NCBI GenBank assembly: GCA_036346255.1
Contig: CM070622.1
Coordinates: forward strand, 26,686,751-26,750,750
From: Ampelocalamus luodianensis
Lineage: Eukaryota; Streptophyta; Magnoliopsida; Poales; Poaceae
Reading direction: 5' to 3'
DNA: 64,000 bases
The position numbers and the translations under genes were made by a program. Shown piece by piece: positions 11,336 through 21,913 of this stretch; within the stretch, counting starts at the first letter, position 1; every line of letters begins with the position of its first letter. A model generated the notes under the pieces. The model was not told the DNA's origin. It ran no database searches and saw only the letters and a list, made by a program, of their open reading frames with translations.

Positions 11336-11938
11336 GGACACACATTGCCACGCACCACTCAACGTGCCACCGAGCCAGCACACACTCAATAGCTTGCAAT
11401 CTCTCTCTGTTATTTATTTTTCAAGAATAAATTGCATGCAAAATAATTATTGAAATTACGCAACTCCTAATAAAAGTTGTAATTCATGTGACATCAATCC
11501 CTTAGAAACACAATTAGGAAACAATATAGAACAAGAAAAATAGAAATGAGAAGCGACAAAATTAATATATTGCTTTGGCTGGGGTTCAAGTAAGGGTGAC
11601 AACTTGCCCTATGGGGGTGGAAACCTATTCGGATTATCCCCATTGGGGGCGGGGTAGACCACCCATGGGAGGTTGGGGACGGCTTGCACCTAACATAGCC
11701 ATATAGTGGAACATTGTTTTATTTTATATATTGTATATATATTTAATACGAAAGAGGTATTATTGTCATTAATAATACAGGCTTGTTTGAAATATTGTGA
11801 TATGACCCACGGCTGCAGTGCTTTCTTTGTGATAAGAAGCGAATGGTCAAGTCTAGATGCACAAAAAATTTGGTAGTACGTATTGTACTAGCCAAAGGTA
11901 CCGAAATAATCATGTATGTTTGGCTCACTTATGTAGTA

Positions 11939-12177
11939 CTCTCCCAGTCACACAAAGAGTGACATTTTTATTTTCAAAGTCAATATGATGCAACTTTGAG
12001 TACTAAATTTTCTTATCATACATCCAAAAAAGTTGTAGAGGTGCAATACTATGAAATAATTTTTATGACAAATTACTCAGTATCATTTTTATATATCCAA
12101 ACCACATCTCTTAAACAATATCTTTGGTCAAATTTAACCAGTTTCATTCTTAGTAGTTACTCTTTTGTGACCGGAGG
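11939..12177. mobile_element. Stowaway-like MITE next to the WAK exon 1 donor site
   Basis: The ends are inverted: CTCTCCCAGTCACACAAAGA at left, and GGTCACAAAAGAGTAAC read from the right. TA flanks both sides (11937-11938 and 12178-12179). Length 239 bp, AT-rich interior and TA target agree with Tc1/mariner-derived Stowaway MITEs. Its right flank lies within the splice donor region of WAK exon 1 (exon ends at 12185). Confidence 0.7.
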
Positions 12178-12927
12178 TACTTACCAGTCTTTCTGGGCGA
12201 CGAAGGCGTACATACAGGGGTTGTACTGCCATACAGGGGAGTCGTAGTCCGTTTCATTATCGAAGGACCACCCTACACGGACTTCGTTGATTCCGGTGGC
12301 GATGGACGCCTTGCAACAGCCGAGCCCGGTGCACGGTTCGTCGTCTTCCGCGGCCTCCTCGATGCTGGCGCAGTACGCGATGCAGCCCGTGATCATGTCC
12401 CCGCCCCTCGCCTTGCCGGATATCCAGGCCACGGCGCCGCACCCGATGGCCGTGAACTCGTTGCCCGCTGCGGAGACCAGGTGCCGAGACTCCATCGACC
12501 GAAAGCCCAAGTGTGTCAACTGGATGCCCTCCTCCTTGTTTTGTTTGTGGCAGGCTTCCGTCATGTGGCTGTTGACGACCATCTCGCCTGTCTCCAACGT
12601 TATGCTCAAGACCTCGAAGTCGCCCTCGAACGGCGTCTGGCTTTTCTCGTCGCACCTGACAACAAAGTGGTCCTGGCCTCGCCAGGAACACTCCTTTCCG
12701 ATGCCGAACGGGTAGGGGATGGTCACGTTGCCGCACTTGTCGGGGCAGTCCCCTCGTCGCACCGCTCCGTGGACGACTGCCGGAGTTGTCACCTGAGTGA
12801 GGAGAGCGACGACTACTGGGAGTGGCGGTGCCATGTAGGATAGCTTGCTAATTCGTAGTTTGCTAGTCGCTAGCTTGTAACTATGACACGTACAGCTTTC
12901 ACCTTAATATGCCCGCGCCGGTACTGC

Positions 12928-12938
12928 TAGTATATATA
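12928..12938 (-). promoter_or_regulatory. Probable WAK TATA box
   Basis: TATATATAC on the minus strand lies about 95 bp upstream of the WAK start codon at 12834, a normal spacing for a plant promoter. No other promoter motif was assigned. Confidence 0.5.
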
Positions 12939-13007
12939 GGACAGCGGAGCTCAAACTCCCAATAGCTTTGAACTAAGGACCTGTTTAAAATAGAGGGATT
13001 TTCCCAG

Positions 13008-13371
13008 ACATGTGGTCACTAAAAACATGTACAATAGACTTACATTAGCTGTTTATAGTCTCTACTATATAAGATTTAATTTGATGTAAATGAAAGAGAA
13101 TAAAAAGAGAGGAATATATTGTCTACAATTCTATAGCCGACTGTATTACCAGAACCAATGAGACTATTACTAGAACCATAAAAGCATTAAAAGATTGTGT
13201 GATCTATAAAGACAAGTAAAAAGATAATTCATTGTATGAGTTGTCTTTTGTACTTATATGAAGAGTTACTATAGACAGTAGTTATCTGTACCATTATACA
13301 TATCCTAAGACGAAAGCAGCGGAGCTTAACTTTCGAACTGTGAAAATTCTTACGCTACATGTGGTCACTAA
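13008..13371. repeat. 15-bp direct repeat flanking a MITE-like AT-rich segment
   Basis: ACATGTGGTCACTAA occurs at 13008-13022 and 13357-13371. The segment between them begins with ACATGTACAATAGACTT... and ends with sequence that is partly its inverse (GTACCATTATACATA). This could be a MITE with an unusually long flank duplication, or a local promoter duplication that later received a MITE. It lies upstream of the WAK gene. Confidence 0.35.
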
Positions 13372-13504
13372 GGCGGAAGCATCAGGTCTTAACTTTCGAA
13401 CAGATTCGAGATGCTTATTGTCTTAAGCATTTATTGCACGGAAAGATGCAACCACGCAATATAGAAAACATCCGTCACGCCGCGTAATTACCCTTGCTTT
13501 TAAG

Positions 13505-14800
13505 AGCTCGGCGGATCTCCTTTTCGCGGAAGCCTTCGACAAGATGATGATCCCTAGAGATCGTCTATCTCCACCAGGCATACCACTAGTAGGCTTCGGA
13601 GGCAGGCCCGTAACGGCCCTGGGCCAGATCGCCCTGACGGTCACATTTGGCGACCACCTTGCATTTCGCACGAAGACCATAAACTTCGACGTGGTCGAGA
13701 TGCCCTACCAATATAACGCCATCCTCGGCAGGGCCACGCTCAACACCTTCGGCGTGATAGCCCATCACAACTACATGTGCATAAAGATCCCCGCACCCGG
13801 AGGTGTCATCACGATACGCGCAAACCAAGACCTCGCTCGCCGGGCCAAAATGGAGTTGGGCTTGTGTACCCGACGTGTTCACACTGTCGAAGCTAATACG
13901 GGGGTGCAGGGCAGAACCCCGATTGGCAAATGGGCCCTGAAGGCAAAACCGGAGGGGCAGCTGCGAAGGGTTCCTCTCAGGGACACGTCCCTGGAGAAAA
14001 CAATGGCACTCAGAGCCGAATTCCAAGCGGAAGAGCACAGCAACATCCTCCGGGTGCTCCGCGACAACGCTGACATCTTCGCATGGAGCCCGGAGGACAT
14101 CCTGGGAATCGTCCGGGAAACAATCGAGCACCGGTTGGCCATCAGGGCAGACGCAGCCCCGAAGAAGCAAAAGCTCCAGCGCATGACGCTCGAGCGCCTC
14201 GAAGCAGCAAAAAAGGAAATCGCCAAGCTCTTAAAAGCAAGGGTAATTCACAAAGTCAAGCACTCCGAATGGCTAGCCAATCCAGTCTTGGTCCAGAAAA
14301 GCACCGGCCAATGGTGTATGGCGTCGACTTCACTGACCTCAACAAGGCATGCCCAAAGGACGACTTCCCCTTGCCACGCATCGATCAGCTGGTGGATGCC
14401 ACGTCGGGGTGTGAGTTGATGAGCTTCTTGGACGCCTACTTCGGGTATCATCAGATATTCATGGCCAAGGAAGACGAAGCAAAAACCGCCTTCATTACAC
14501 CCATTGGCACCTACTGCTATCATCGCATGCCCTTCAGGCTGAAAAACACGGGAGCAACTTTCACCCGACTCATTACAAATGTCCTGGTAGGGCAACTCGG
14601 CCGAAACGTCGAAGCTTACGTCGACGATATAGTAGTCAAAAGCAGGCTCGCAGGCTCCCACCCCGGGGACCTACGAGAAACCTTCGCGACCTCGGCGGAG
14701 GTATCAAGCTTAACCCGAAATGCGCCTTGGGTCAAGGCGAGCAGCTCGTGGGGTTCCTCGTATCAAGCAGGGCATTGAAGCCAACCTCGAAAAATCAAGG
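13505..14800 (+). pseudogene. Tat-type gypsy protease end and reverse transcriptase, frameshifted
   Basis: The segment opens with the C-terminal half of a retropepsin-like domain (SSADLLFAEAFDKM, then NAILGRATLN at about 13715-13745). A linker leads to the RT. RT motifs are EWLANPVLV (about 14270), DFTDLNKACPKDDFPLPRID (about 14329-14388), SFLDAYFGYHQI and AYVDDIVVKS with the catalytic YVDD at 14617-14628. A frame change near 14315-14325 splits the RT between two frames. Beyond about 14790 the end of RT and the connection domain are collapsed and only a GRFLSRSAERALPFF-like trace remains (about 14865-14915). The RT would copy element RNA into DNA; this copy cannot. Confidence 0.8.
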
Positions 14801-14959
14801 CCATATAAGAAATGGAGCAACCCGTAGCGCCCGGAGGTGCAAAGCGGCAAAGCCGCCTCGCGACCCTCGGTAGATTCCTATCTCGCTCGGCGGAGCGAGC
14901 TTTGCCTTTCTTCGAGACTCTCTAGGGCGTAGAGCCACTCCGATGGACAGACGACTGCC

Positions 14960-15345
14960 AGACAGCATTTCAAGAACTCAAGCAGTACCTTGCTCAACTA
15001 CCAAGCCTCTTCCGCGGTCAATGCGGTCCTCGTCCAAGCAGAGGATGGGCAGCGCCCCGTGTACTATGTATCTGAGGCTCTCCAGGGGGCCAAGACGAGG
15101 TACACGGAGCTGGAGAAACTGGCGTACGCCTTGCTCATGGCTTCGCGCAAACTTCGCCACTACTTCCTGGCACACACCATCACGATCCCGACCTCCTACC
15201 CACTGGCCCTCATGCTGCGGAACAAGGAGGCCTCCGGACATGTCGGCAAGTGGGCTGCGGAGCTCGCACCCTTCGACATCACCTTCGCTCCGCACACTAC
15301 CATCAAGTCCTAATCCTTGGCCGACTTTGTCACCGAATGGACCCC
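14960..15345 (+). pseudogene. Tat-type gypsy RNase H (first copy)
   Basis: The frame contains AVLVQAEDGQRPVYYVSEAL, TRYTELEKLAYALLMASRKL and HYFLAHTITIPTSYPLAL, the usual sequence of a gypsy RNase H following RT. It breaks at TAA (15311-15313) just before SLADFVTEWTP, where family members have Gln; a C-to-T change explains it. The beginning lies in another frame. Confidence 0.7.
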
Positions 15346-15369
15346 GCAAACAGAAGGACATTCCACAGG

Positions 15370-15801
15370 CGTCGTCGAGACGCCGTGGACACTATACACT
15401 AACGGGTCTTGGTGCGCCACGTGAGTGGGTGCGGCGGCCATCCTCGTCGCCCCGAATGGTCAAAGCATTTCGCACGCAGCACGCCTCAACTTTCCCACCT
15501 CAAACAATGCCTCGGAATACGAAGCACTGCTCCTGGGCCTTCGCAAGGCAAAGGCGCTGGGAGCCAAGCACGTGATTGTAAAAAGTGACTCCCGCCTCAT
15601 GGTGGGACACTTTGACGAAACATTTGAAACCAGAGATCCTGAGATGGCCCGATACCTGGCGGCAGTGCGCGCCATCTCCAAACATTTCCTCGGGATCATC
15701 GTCCAGGCAGTCCCAAGAAGCGCCAACGAAGCTGCTGATCGACTTGCAAAAATGGCCAGCTCCGACGAGGCCCCTTGCTGGAGGTCTTCTACGAGATACT
15801 G
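15370..15801 (+). pseudogene. Second (archaeal-type) RNase H of Tat element
   Basis: Starts with WTLYTNGS at 15385-15408; the first catalytic Asp (normally TDGS) is Asn here (AAC, 15401-15403). A TGA follows shortly (15421-15423). The remainder is intact: NASEYEALLLGLRKAK carries the Glu, VKSDSRLM the second Asp, and NEAADRLAKMA the last Asp. A second RNase H after the first is the hallmark of Tat/Ogre elements. It stops at TGA (15800-15802). Confidence 0.75.
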
Positions 15802-15834
15802 ACCAATCCCTCCGCCGCGCTCACAGCGCAAGGT

Positions 15835-15960
15835 GACCGGCCCGAAGCACCAGGGGCTCCGCCCAGAACGCAAGGTGCCCCACAATGGGCACCAGGGGCT
15901 CCGCCCAAAACGCAAGGGGCTCCGTCCGGAGCGCAAGGGGCTGAGCCTGAAAATGGAAAA
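15835..15960 (+). repeat. In-frame Gly/Ala/Pro-rich repeat linker
   Basis: About four imperfect units of the AGGGGCTCCG...ACGCAA type encode a GAPPRTQGAP-like low-complexity linker between the second RNase H and integrase. Short in-frame tandem repeats of this sort change length easily. Confidence 0.6.
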
Positions 15961-15999
15961 CTTGCCCAAGCAGCACAAGGGGCTGCACACCACGTAATG

Positions 16000-17230
16000 C
16001 TCATCGACGTCGCAAATTGGCGAGACATCATCATCACCTACCTCACAAGCGGGGAGCCTGAGGACCCGATCGAGGCAAAGCGGCTCAAGCACCGGGCCAG
16101 GAATTACCGCCTCATTGGAGGCAAATTGTACAAGGGGGGCGTTTGCGCCCCCTTCCTACAGTGCATCTCCCAGCAAGAAGGCTAGCACCTACTCAGGGAA
16201 ATACATGAGGGAGCCTGCGGAGCCCATCAGGGCCCGCGGAGCATCTTGGCAAAGGCCTTCCGGCAGGGCCTTTACTGGCCAACGGCATTACGTGATGCCG
16301 AAGACATCGTCCAGTGTTGCCAAGGGTGTCAATGGGCCAGCCACAACCCAAAAGCACCACCTATCCCACTGCATCCCCTGACCCCGGTCTGGCCCTTCGC
16401 AAGATGGGGGCTCGACATTATCGGCCCCTTCCCAGCGGCAAAAGGCAACCTTCGCTTTGCCTTCGTCACCATCAAATACTTCTCCAAGTGGGCGAAAGCT
16501 GAGCTGGTCCCTAAAATAACATCGGTCGCGGCCCAGCGGTTCGTATAGAAGAACATCATTTGCAGGCACGGGGTGCCCTGCGACATTGTCACTAACAACG
16601 GCACCCAGTTTGACTCGATGGCCTTCAAGACATTTTGCGAAGGCCTGGGAACTACCATATGCTTCGCATCTGTTGGGCACTCCGAATCCAATGGGGCAGT
16701 CGAAAGGGCAAATGGCAACATATTGGCAGGCCTTAACAAACGCCTGGTAGGCTTGCCAAAGGGGTTGTGGCCCGAAGAGCTCCAGAAAGCCTTGTGGGCA
16801 CTCGAGCGTCACCGACGAGCCACATGTTTCTCTCTGTTCAAGCTCCTCTTCGGGGCGGCGATGACCGGGAGAGCTCATGGCGAAATCCTTTCGAGCAAGC
16901 CAAGCCGACAACCCGAAGGTGGGAAATCTCCGTGGACCTAATCGAGGAGCATCGCATCGAGCCATATCAAGTCTAGAAAATCGCGGCAAGGGTCACGAAG
17001 GCCTACAACAAGAAAGTCGGGCTCGCCTCCCACGCTAGGGACATGGTCCTCAAAGGGTGGCAAACCCCACAACGATCGGCAAGTGCAGTCCAAGTGGGAG
17101 GGCCCATACATCATAACCCGAAGCACAAGGGCGAGGATCCTACTACATCGCCACCCCGGAAGGCGATGCTTCGACCACACGTGGAATGCAAAAGTCTCAC
17201 AAGTTCTATCCACAGCAATGCATTGTAAAA
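16000..17230 (+). pseudogene. Tat-type gypsy integrase, catalytic Asp replaced
   Basis: The HHCC zinc-binding part spans about 16200-16335 (EIHEGACGAH ... CCQGCQWA). The core has GLDIIGPFP with the first Asp (about 16411-16435) and ESNGAVERANG with Glu (about 16684-16716). The second Asp, in the motif normally VTDNGTQF, is Asn (AAC, 16594-16596). A TAG replaces Trp at 16546-16548 (RFV*KNI), another TAG is at 16975-16977, and later sequence changes frame (YNKKVG, then GGPYIIT-like). Integrase would join cDNA to the genome. The changed Asp alone would be expected to abolish that. Confidence 0.78.
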
Positions 17231-17339
17231 GCCCATTGCGACCGGATAATAGCCCCACTCCTTCAACCAAGGCGGGCTTATAAGAAAGCAAATGTAACCT
17301 TTTTGCACATTTTGTATCCACGGAATATCTGAGGATCCG

Positions 17340-17762
17340 CTCGCCCAGTGCACACGAGGCCCCAAACCTCAGTATATAAAATAAGACACAGCGCATGGCC
17401 TTCTGAGTGCACAGAGGCCCCAAAGCCTCGAGTGTATAAAATAAGACAGTGCATGGCCTTGGCCCGGTGCACAGAGAGCTCCCAAAGCCTCGGGTATAAA
17501 ATAAGACACCACGCAAGGCTTTCGGCCTAGGTGCACAGAGGCTCTCCGAAGCCTCGGGTATAAAATAAGACAGTGCATGGCTTTGGCCCTGTGCACACGA
17601 GGCCCCAAGCCTCGAGTGTATAAAATAAGACACCGCGCATGGCTTTCGGCCCGGTGCACAAGAGGCCCCACGAAGCCTCGAGTGTCTAAAACAAGACACG
17701 CGCATGGCCTTCGGCCCTAGTGCACACCGAGGTCCCCGAAGGCACAAGGTACAAAATAAGAG
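17340..17762 (+). repeat. Minisatellite A, about 58-67 bp unit, seven copies
   Basis: Each unit carries TATAAAATAAGACA or a variant, starting near 17373, 17431, 17490, 17557, 17616, 17681 and 17749. The rest reads like GTGCACAGAGGCCCC..AAGCCTC and GCATGGCCTTCGGCCC. Position is directly after pol, in the 3' region where Tat/Ogre elements typically carry tandem repeats. Confidence 0.85.
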
Positions 17763-18340
17763 TAGGGGATGGCGTGCGCTCGTCTCCCCTCGCAAAAAAA
17801 GGGCTCCCGGAGCCTATCAAAGAAGGTAGGGGCGGCGTGCGGCTCAGCCCCTCTCATAAAGAAAAATAGGGCTTCTGGAGCCCTATCAAAAGAAAGGTAG
17901 GGGACGTGCGTGCTCCGCCCCCTCACAAAAGAAAAATAGGGCTCCCGGGCCCAATCAAAAGAAAGGTAGGGGACGGCCTGCTTCCTTCCTCCTCCTCAAA
18001 AAATAGGGCTCCCAGAGCCTATCAAGTAGGGGACGACGCGCTGCTCGCCCCTTCTAAAAAGAAAAATAGGGCTCCCCGGAGCCCTATCAAAAAAAGGTAG
18101 GGGGACGGCGCGCGATTCCACCCCCTCGCAAAAAAATAGGGCTCCTTGGAGCCCTATCAAAAGAAGGTAGGGGGACGACGCACGGCTCCACCCCTCCTTG
18201 CAAAAAGAAAAATAGGGCTCCCAGAGCCCTATCAAAAGAAGGTAGGGGGACGGCGTGCGGCTCCGCCCCCCCTCGCAAAAAAATAGGGCTCCCCAGAGCC
18301 CTATCAAAAGAAGGTAGGGGGACGGCGTGCGGCTCCGCCT
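17763..18340 (+). repeat. Minisatellite B, about 65-75 bp unit, first part (eight copies)
   Basis: Each unit has the palindrome AGGGCTCC..GGAGCCCT followed by ATCAAAAGAAGGTAGGGGGACGG and a CGCAAAAAAATA spacer. Palindrome centres lie near 17810, 17877, 17948, 18013, 18079, 18147, 18222 and 18296. Units near 18067-18340 are more uniform than the first four. The array is interrupted at 18340 by a solo LTR and resumes at 21914. Confidence 0.88.
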
Positions 18341-21300
18341 TGTAACATCTCAAAGTTCTGTTACCAAAATAAAAATTAATAAAGTTATTCTTTTATTAGA
18401 TTTTCTGAGTTTCAATAGTGTTTTCTTGGTTTTCTTAAATTAATAAGATTTTAAAATTCAAAAATAAAATGTATTGAGTTTTACGAGTTTTTATTGGATT
18501 TAAAGTGAAAAATAAAATTTTAAGTAATTTCTGGAATTTTAAAAGCTTTTTACTATTTATTTTAAAACAAAAATAATTATTGTTCAAAAATAAAGGCTAA
18601 CTTTAGGTTGGAATTATTTTTATTAAGTTCAAAATAATTCAAGGTATTTTTGTGAATGTTTCTAGAATTGTTAGACTCTATTTGCTATGCTCTAAAAATA
18701 TTTGATTTATTGAGTTTTTTGTAATTTTGAAAATTAAAATAAAAAAAGAAAAAAAATCAGATTTCCATTCGGTCACCCATCCATGCGCTGCTCCCGTGCC
18801 TTTTCTTTCTTTCTTTCTTTCTCTCCCATTTTCTCCAAACTATTTTTCCAGTGGCTGTCTAGAACGACACCGACGCCATTAGAGGCCACAAGAGCTCTCA
18901 AAATCAGGGATTTCCTCCCCATTCCTTCACGAAATTTGTGGCAATCAATCCCCCTCATCACTCCACCTCCATTCCCGGCCATTCCTCTCCTCATCAATGC
19001 GCCAAATCAACGGGAATGCGCCATGTCTGGCTGTGACATACGTGGATTGATCTCCCTCCACGGTCCACCTCCACCCCTATATAAGGAAGCACCGTGTGCC
19101 TCTCCTCTCCCTCATCCATCCCCAAAAATCTTAGCTCCTCCCTTCCTTCCTCCACGACGCAATCAAAGATTTTCCGTCGTAGGCCGAACATCGTTCATCG
19201 GCTATTTGCGTCGCCTACAGTGGATCCCCGCCACCATCGACCACATCACCGGCTTCACCTCGCGACGTTCTACGCCGTGCTCCCATCGCCTTCACCGGGG
19301 CATCGCCAGAGCACCATCGCCACCGTGAGCCACACCGCGTCGACGTCGTCGTCCTTGTCTCCGGCCTTCCGTACATGTTCCACCAAATACCGAGGTGAGC
19401 ACCGGCATCCACGTCCTCTCCTCTCTCCATTCCACCCCTCACCGGCTGCCGGAACACCGTCGTTTGCCGGCAACATCGCCATCCGAACCTTAGGCCAAAA
19501 CCTCTTCCATTGCGAAGTGTGTCGCCGTGGAGCTAGCTCCGGCCACACCACCTCCACCCTTAGCTTCGCATCGTCGTGCTCTACGTGATGCTTCCCTCCC
19601 CTCGCTGGTTCTGCCGTCCGAGCACCATCAGGCACCTTGTGTAAGCCACGGCCATGGCGCCATCTCTCTGTTCGTTGGAATGAAGATGAACAGTACCCAA
19701 CCCAATTTATCTAGTCATGCTTTGCCATTTGTACATGAACATTTTAATCCTTCCAAAAATCCGTTCTCTCTCATACAAGCTCCAAATCCGTTGATTCTTC
19801 CTCCTAAATTCATCTACTATTTTCTGTATTTATTTCGTAATTTTTAGATTTTATTTATTTTCTGTTATTTATTTAGTTCATTATCCAGCGTCACCGCCTT
19901 TCTCCTCGCCACTGGCCAACCTTGTGTGTTCCACCCCAACCAAGGTGGCGTTGCATTCCCGGTTCTCTCTTCGTATCGCCACAAACCTCACCGTTAACTC
20001 CTCTCCATTTGCGGGCGGGCGAAATCAACCAGAAGGTCTTCTGCATCGCGTTCGCCTCCATCAGATGTCCCCAGTAGAACTGCTCTGCGTGGCGTTGGGT
20101 TAAATATCGACATGTTCTACATCGTACTTCCTCGACATGGCCATAAAACTCTTTCCTTGTTCCCATCAATCCGAAACCATAATTTCTAGTGAATAGTATT
20201 TTCAAAATTCTATCATTTCATGTGATTTTCAACCTTCCGGAATTTCGTTCTCCCTCATACAAACTCCGATTCCGTCGATTCAACTTCCTAAATTCATATA
20301 AAGTCGATACCATCCTCCCAGTATTTATTTTGAATTTTATTTGAGTGTTATTTGAATTTAGCTCGTTTTCGCGTATAGATTTCGACGACTTCACACGACC
20401 GGATTTCGACACCGTTTAAAGAACGAGTAAACAAGCAAGGCAAGTTATACCCTTGATCATATTGATCCTATTATTTCAAATTATTTATATTCTGTTTTAA
20501 ATTATTACTGTATGCATATGTTTATACAATTATTTTAATTACCTGTTTTAATTGCCTAGTTATTCCAATTTTCCTTGTATGGCCAATTTGAATGTTGAGC
20601 GTGAATACCTTGTTACCATTAGACAAAATGATACTAAAATTAATCATATGCTTAGCTAATGCTTAGATCAAATCTTGTATTTGGGAAGTTTTTAGCCAAA
20701 TCTTTGAAATTTGATTTAAATTGGCTCTATGGTATTGTTTACCATAGAAGGTTTATAAAATGCTTTTACTTGAAAAATAAAATGAAAATGGGTTTGGGTT
20801 GGGCGAAATGGATGATTGGTGGAGTGCGGGTTTATGCAGAGCTTAGTGCAGCTAAGATTAAGACCCGGGGTTTGTTTTGAAAGACACCCAAGTTAATTGA
20901 GGACCGGCCTCTCAGCGTTCCTTTGCTATGCCTATAATGGGCTATGCCTCACGTGCAACCACATGTCACGAGTATGGGGAGGGACACAGCTTAACAATTT
21001 GTGATACCTCATTGTTATTTGTGCCATGTTGTTTGTGTGGGTGTCGGTTAGGCAGTAGTCCCACCTAGCGCAAGAGGGGCTCCGGAGGGCAGTCGATCAA
21101 TGGAGCGAAACCTTAGTGGGCATAAATACTTTAGGTAGAACTTTGTAAAGGCCTTGTGGGTAAGGTAGTGGCGGTGGTATCGACGGATCAGAATAAACTA
21201 GAGAAGTCGTGTCTTGTGGGTAAAGTTTTACAACCTCTGCGGAGTATAAAACTATTCGAATAGCGTGTCACGGTCAAGGACATGCTAGTAAAGCCTCTCA

Positions 21301-21913
21301 AAGTTAGACTTTGGTTTTGTTTGAAAAAGACTTCTTCAAATTGGTTTATCCAAATGGGAATTGGGCAGGAAGCCATGTGATAGTAGGGTATTCTTCACTA
21401 TTCATATGTGAATGTTATCTGACTATAAAATTGAGAATTTATAAAATGAATTTTAGTTATAGAATAACTGCTTTGGAACTTAGTAGAAGTATTTAAAGAA
21501 AATGCTTCTTTATGCAAATCAACCAATAAGCCATCCTTGTTACATCCATGTATGCATGTCATTCTGTTATTTGACGGGTGTAACTTGCGAGCACGGTTAG
21601 TTGTGCTCATGCTTGCTTTATGCAAACAAATTTCAGAGGAGAAGGACTTTGCTACGAGTATGGATCTCGACGACTAGGCGCTTCAGTCGATTGCTGTGGC
21701 GAATCAATTTGACTCCTCGTCTTCTTCATCTTCCGCTGTGTTCTTTATTGTTGGCTCGTAAACCTATCTTGTAAGAAACTCTGTTATTTATTAAAATTTT
21801 TTTGCGATTATGGTTGTGCTATCACATTTGTTTACTGTATGAGCTAGCCACTAATCATGGGACTAGTTCAGTTATGCACAGAGGATCTAGGATGTTAATC
21901 CCGGGTCCTTACA
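18341..21913 (+). mobile_element. Solo LTR (gypsy, RIRE3/RIRE8-like) in minisatellite B
   Basis: It begins TGTAACATC and ends GGGTCCTTACA. A perfect 5-bp duplication, CGCCT, flanks it at 18336-18340 and 21914-21918, and minisatellite B continues on both sides. No primer site, coding region or second LTR is present, so the 3,573 bp are best read as one long LTR left after recombination between two LTRs. A TATA box is at 19078-19086. Long LTRs starting TGTAAC are known in rice RIRE3/RIRE8-type (Del/Tekay) elements; that family name is from memory. Frames inside it (for example 19094-19588) are low-complexity and unlike proteins. Confidence 0.82.
19078..19086 (+). promoter_or_regulatory. TATA box of the solo LTR
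   Basis: CTATATAAG follows a pyrimidine-rich, CCACC-containing stretch, and a C/T-rich leader follows. Placed about 740 bp into the LTR, it is the likely U3/R promoter. Confidence 0.5.

Larger units (their letters stand above)
9624..12184 (-). other. WAK intron 1, enlarged by transposon insertions
   Basis: This 2,561-bp intron separates the galacturonan-binding exon from the EGF exons. Donor GTAAGT is at 12184-12179 and acceptor GCAG at 9627-9624. It contains a long inverted-repeat element (10883-11335), a Stowaway-like MITE (11939-12177) and AT-rich sequence that I cannot assign. Joining the exons restores the codon for Trp in DWYNFS, which supports the splice call. Confidence 0.75.
7413..12834 (-). 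pseudogene. Wall-associated receptor-like kinase (WAK), four exons, one in-frame stop
   Basis: Exons (minus): 12834-12185, 9623-9379, 8802-8647, 8431-7413. All junctions are GT/AG and phases agree, giving 690 codons including the terminal stop. Residues 1-23 form a signal peptide. The galacturonan-binding WAK domain starts near 30 (CPDKCGNVTIPYPFG). EGF-like 1 spans C263-C297 and EGF-like 2 about 300-340 (INECMQGKNPC). A membrane segment follows at about 343-360. The kinase has GKGSFG (410-415), VAIK (429-432), HGDVKSGN (537-544) and DFG (557-559). HGD instead of HRD marks a non-RD kinase, as in many rice WAKs. The family binds pectin at the wall and signals through the cytoplasmic kinase. 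Codon 428 (8201-8199) is TGA, directly before the VAIK lysine motif; CGA to TGA would explain it. Everything after it is otherwise intact. As read, the product would be a receptor without catalytic domain. A base error is the alternative. Confidence 0.88.

Noticed and set aside
11580..11700. G-rich stretch resembling a structured element
   Set aside because: Two or three GGGGG runs occur, but no inverted repeat, duplication or known motif supports a feature.
12257..12843. Open frames of 120-159 codons overlapping WAK exon 1
   Set aside because: They are other-frame shadows of the exon that encodes the galacturonan-binding domain.
13586..14661. Minus-strand frames of 115-194 codons opposite the Tat RT
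   Set aside because: They are antisense shadows of GC-rich protease/RT sequence, with no independent motif.
16288..17795. Minus-strand frames of 233 and 285 codons
   Set aside because: They are antisense to integrase and to minisatellite A; the repeated RGxGASxHxxxGHALC-like pattern just mirrors the tandem DNA units.
17340..18340. Regularly spaced repeats that could suggest a CRISPR-like array
   Set aside because: The repeats are directly tandem with related, not unique, spacer sequence, lie in a plant retrotransposon and have no cas genes nearby. They are minisatellites.
19094..19635. Open frames of 121-181 codons in the solo LTR
   Set aside because: Ser/Pro/Thr- and Arg-rich low-complexity readings of the C-rich LTR leader; no domain and no conserved start.
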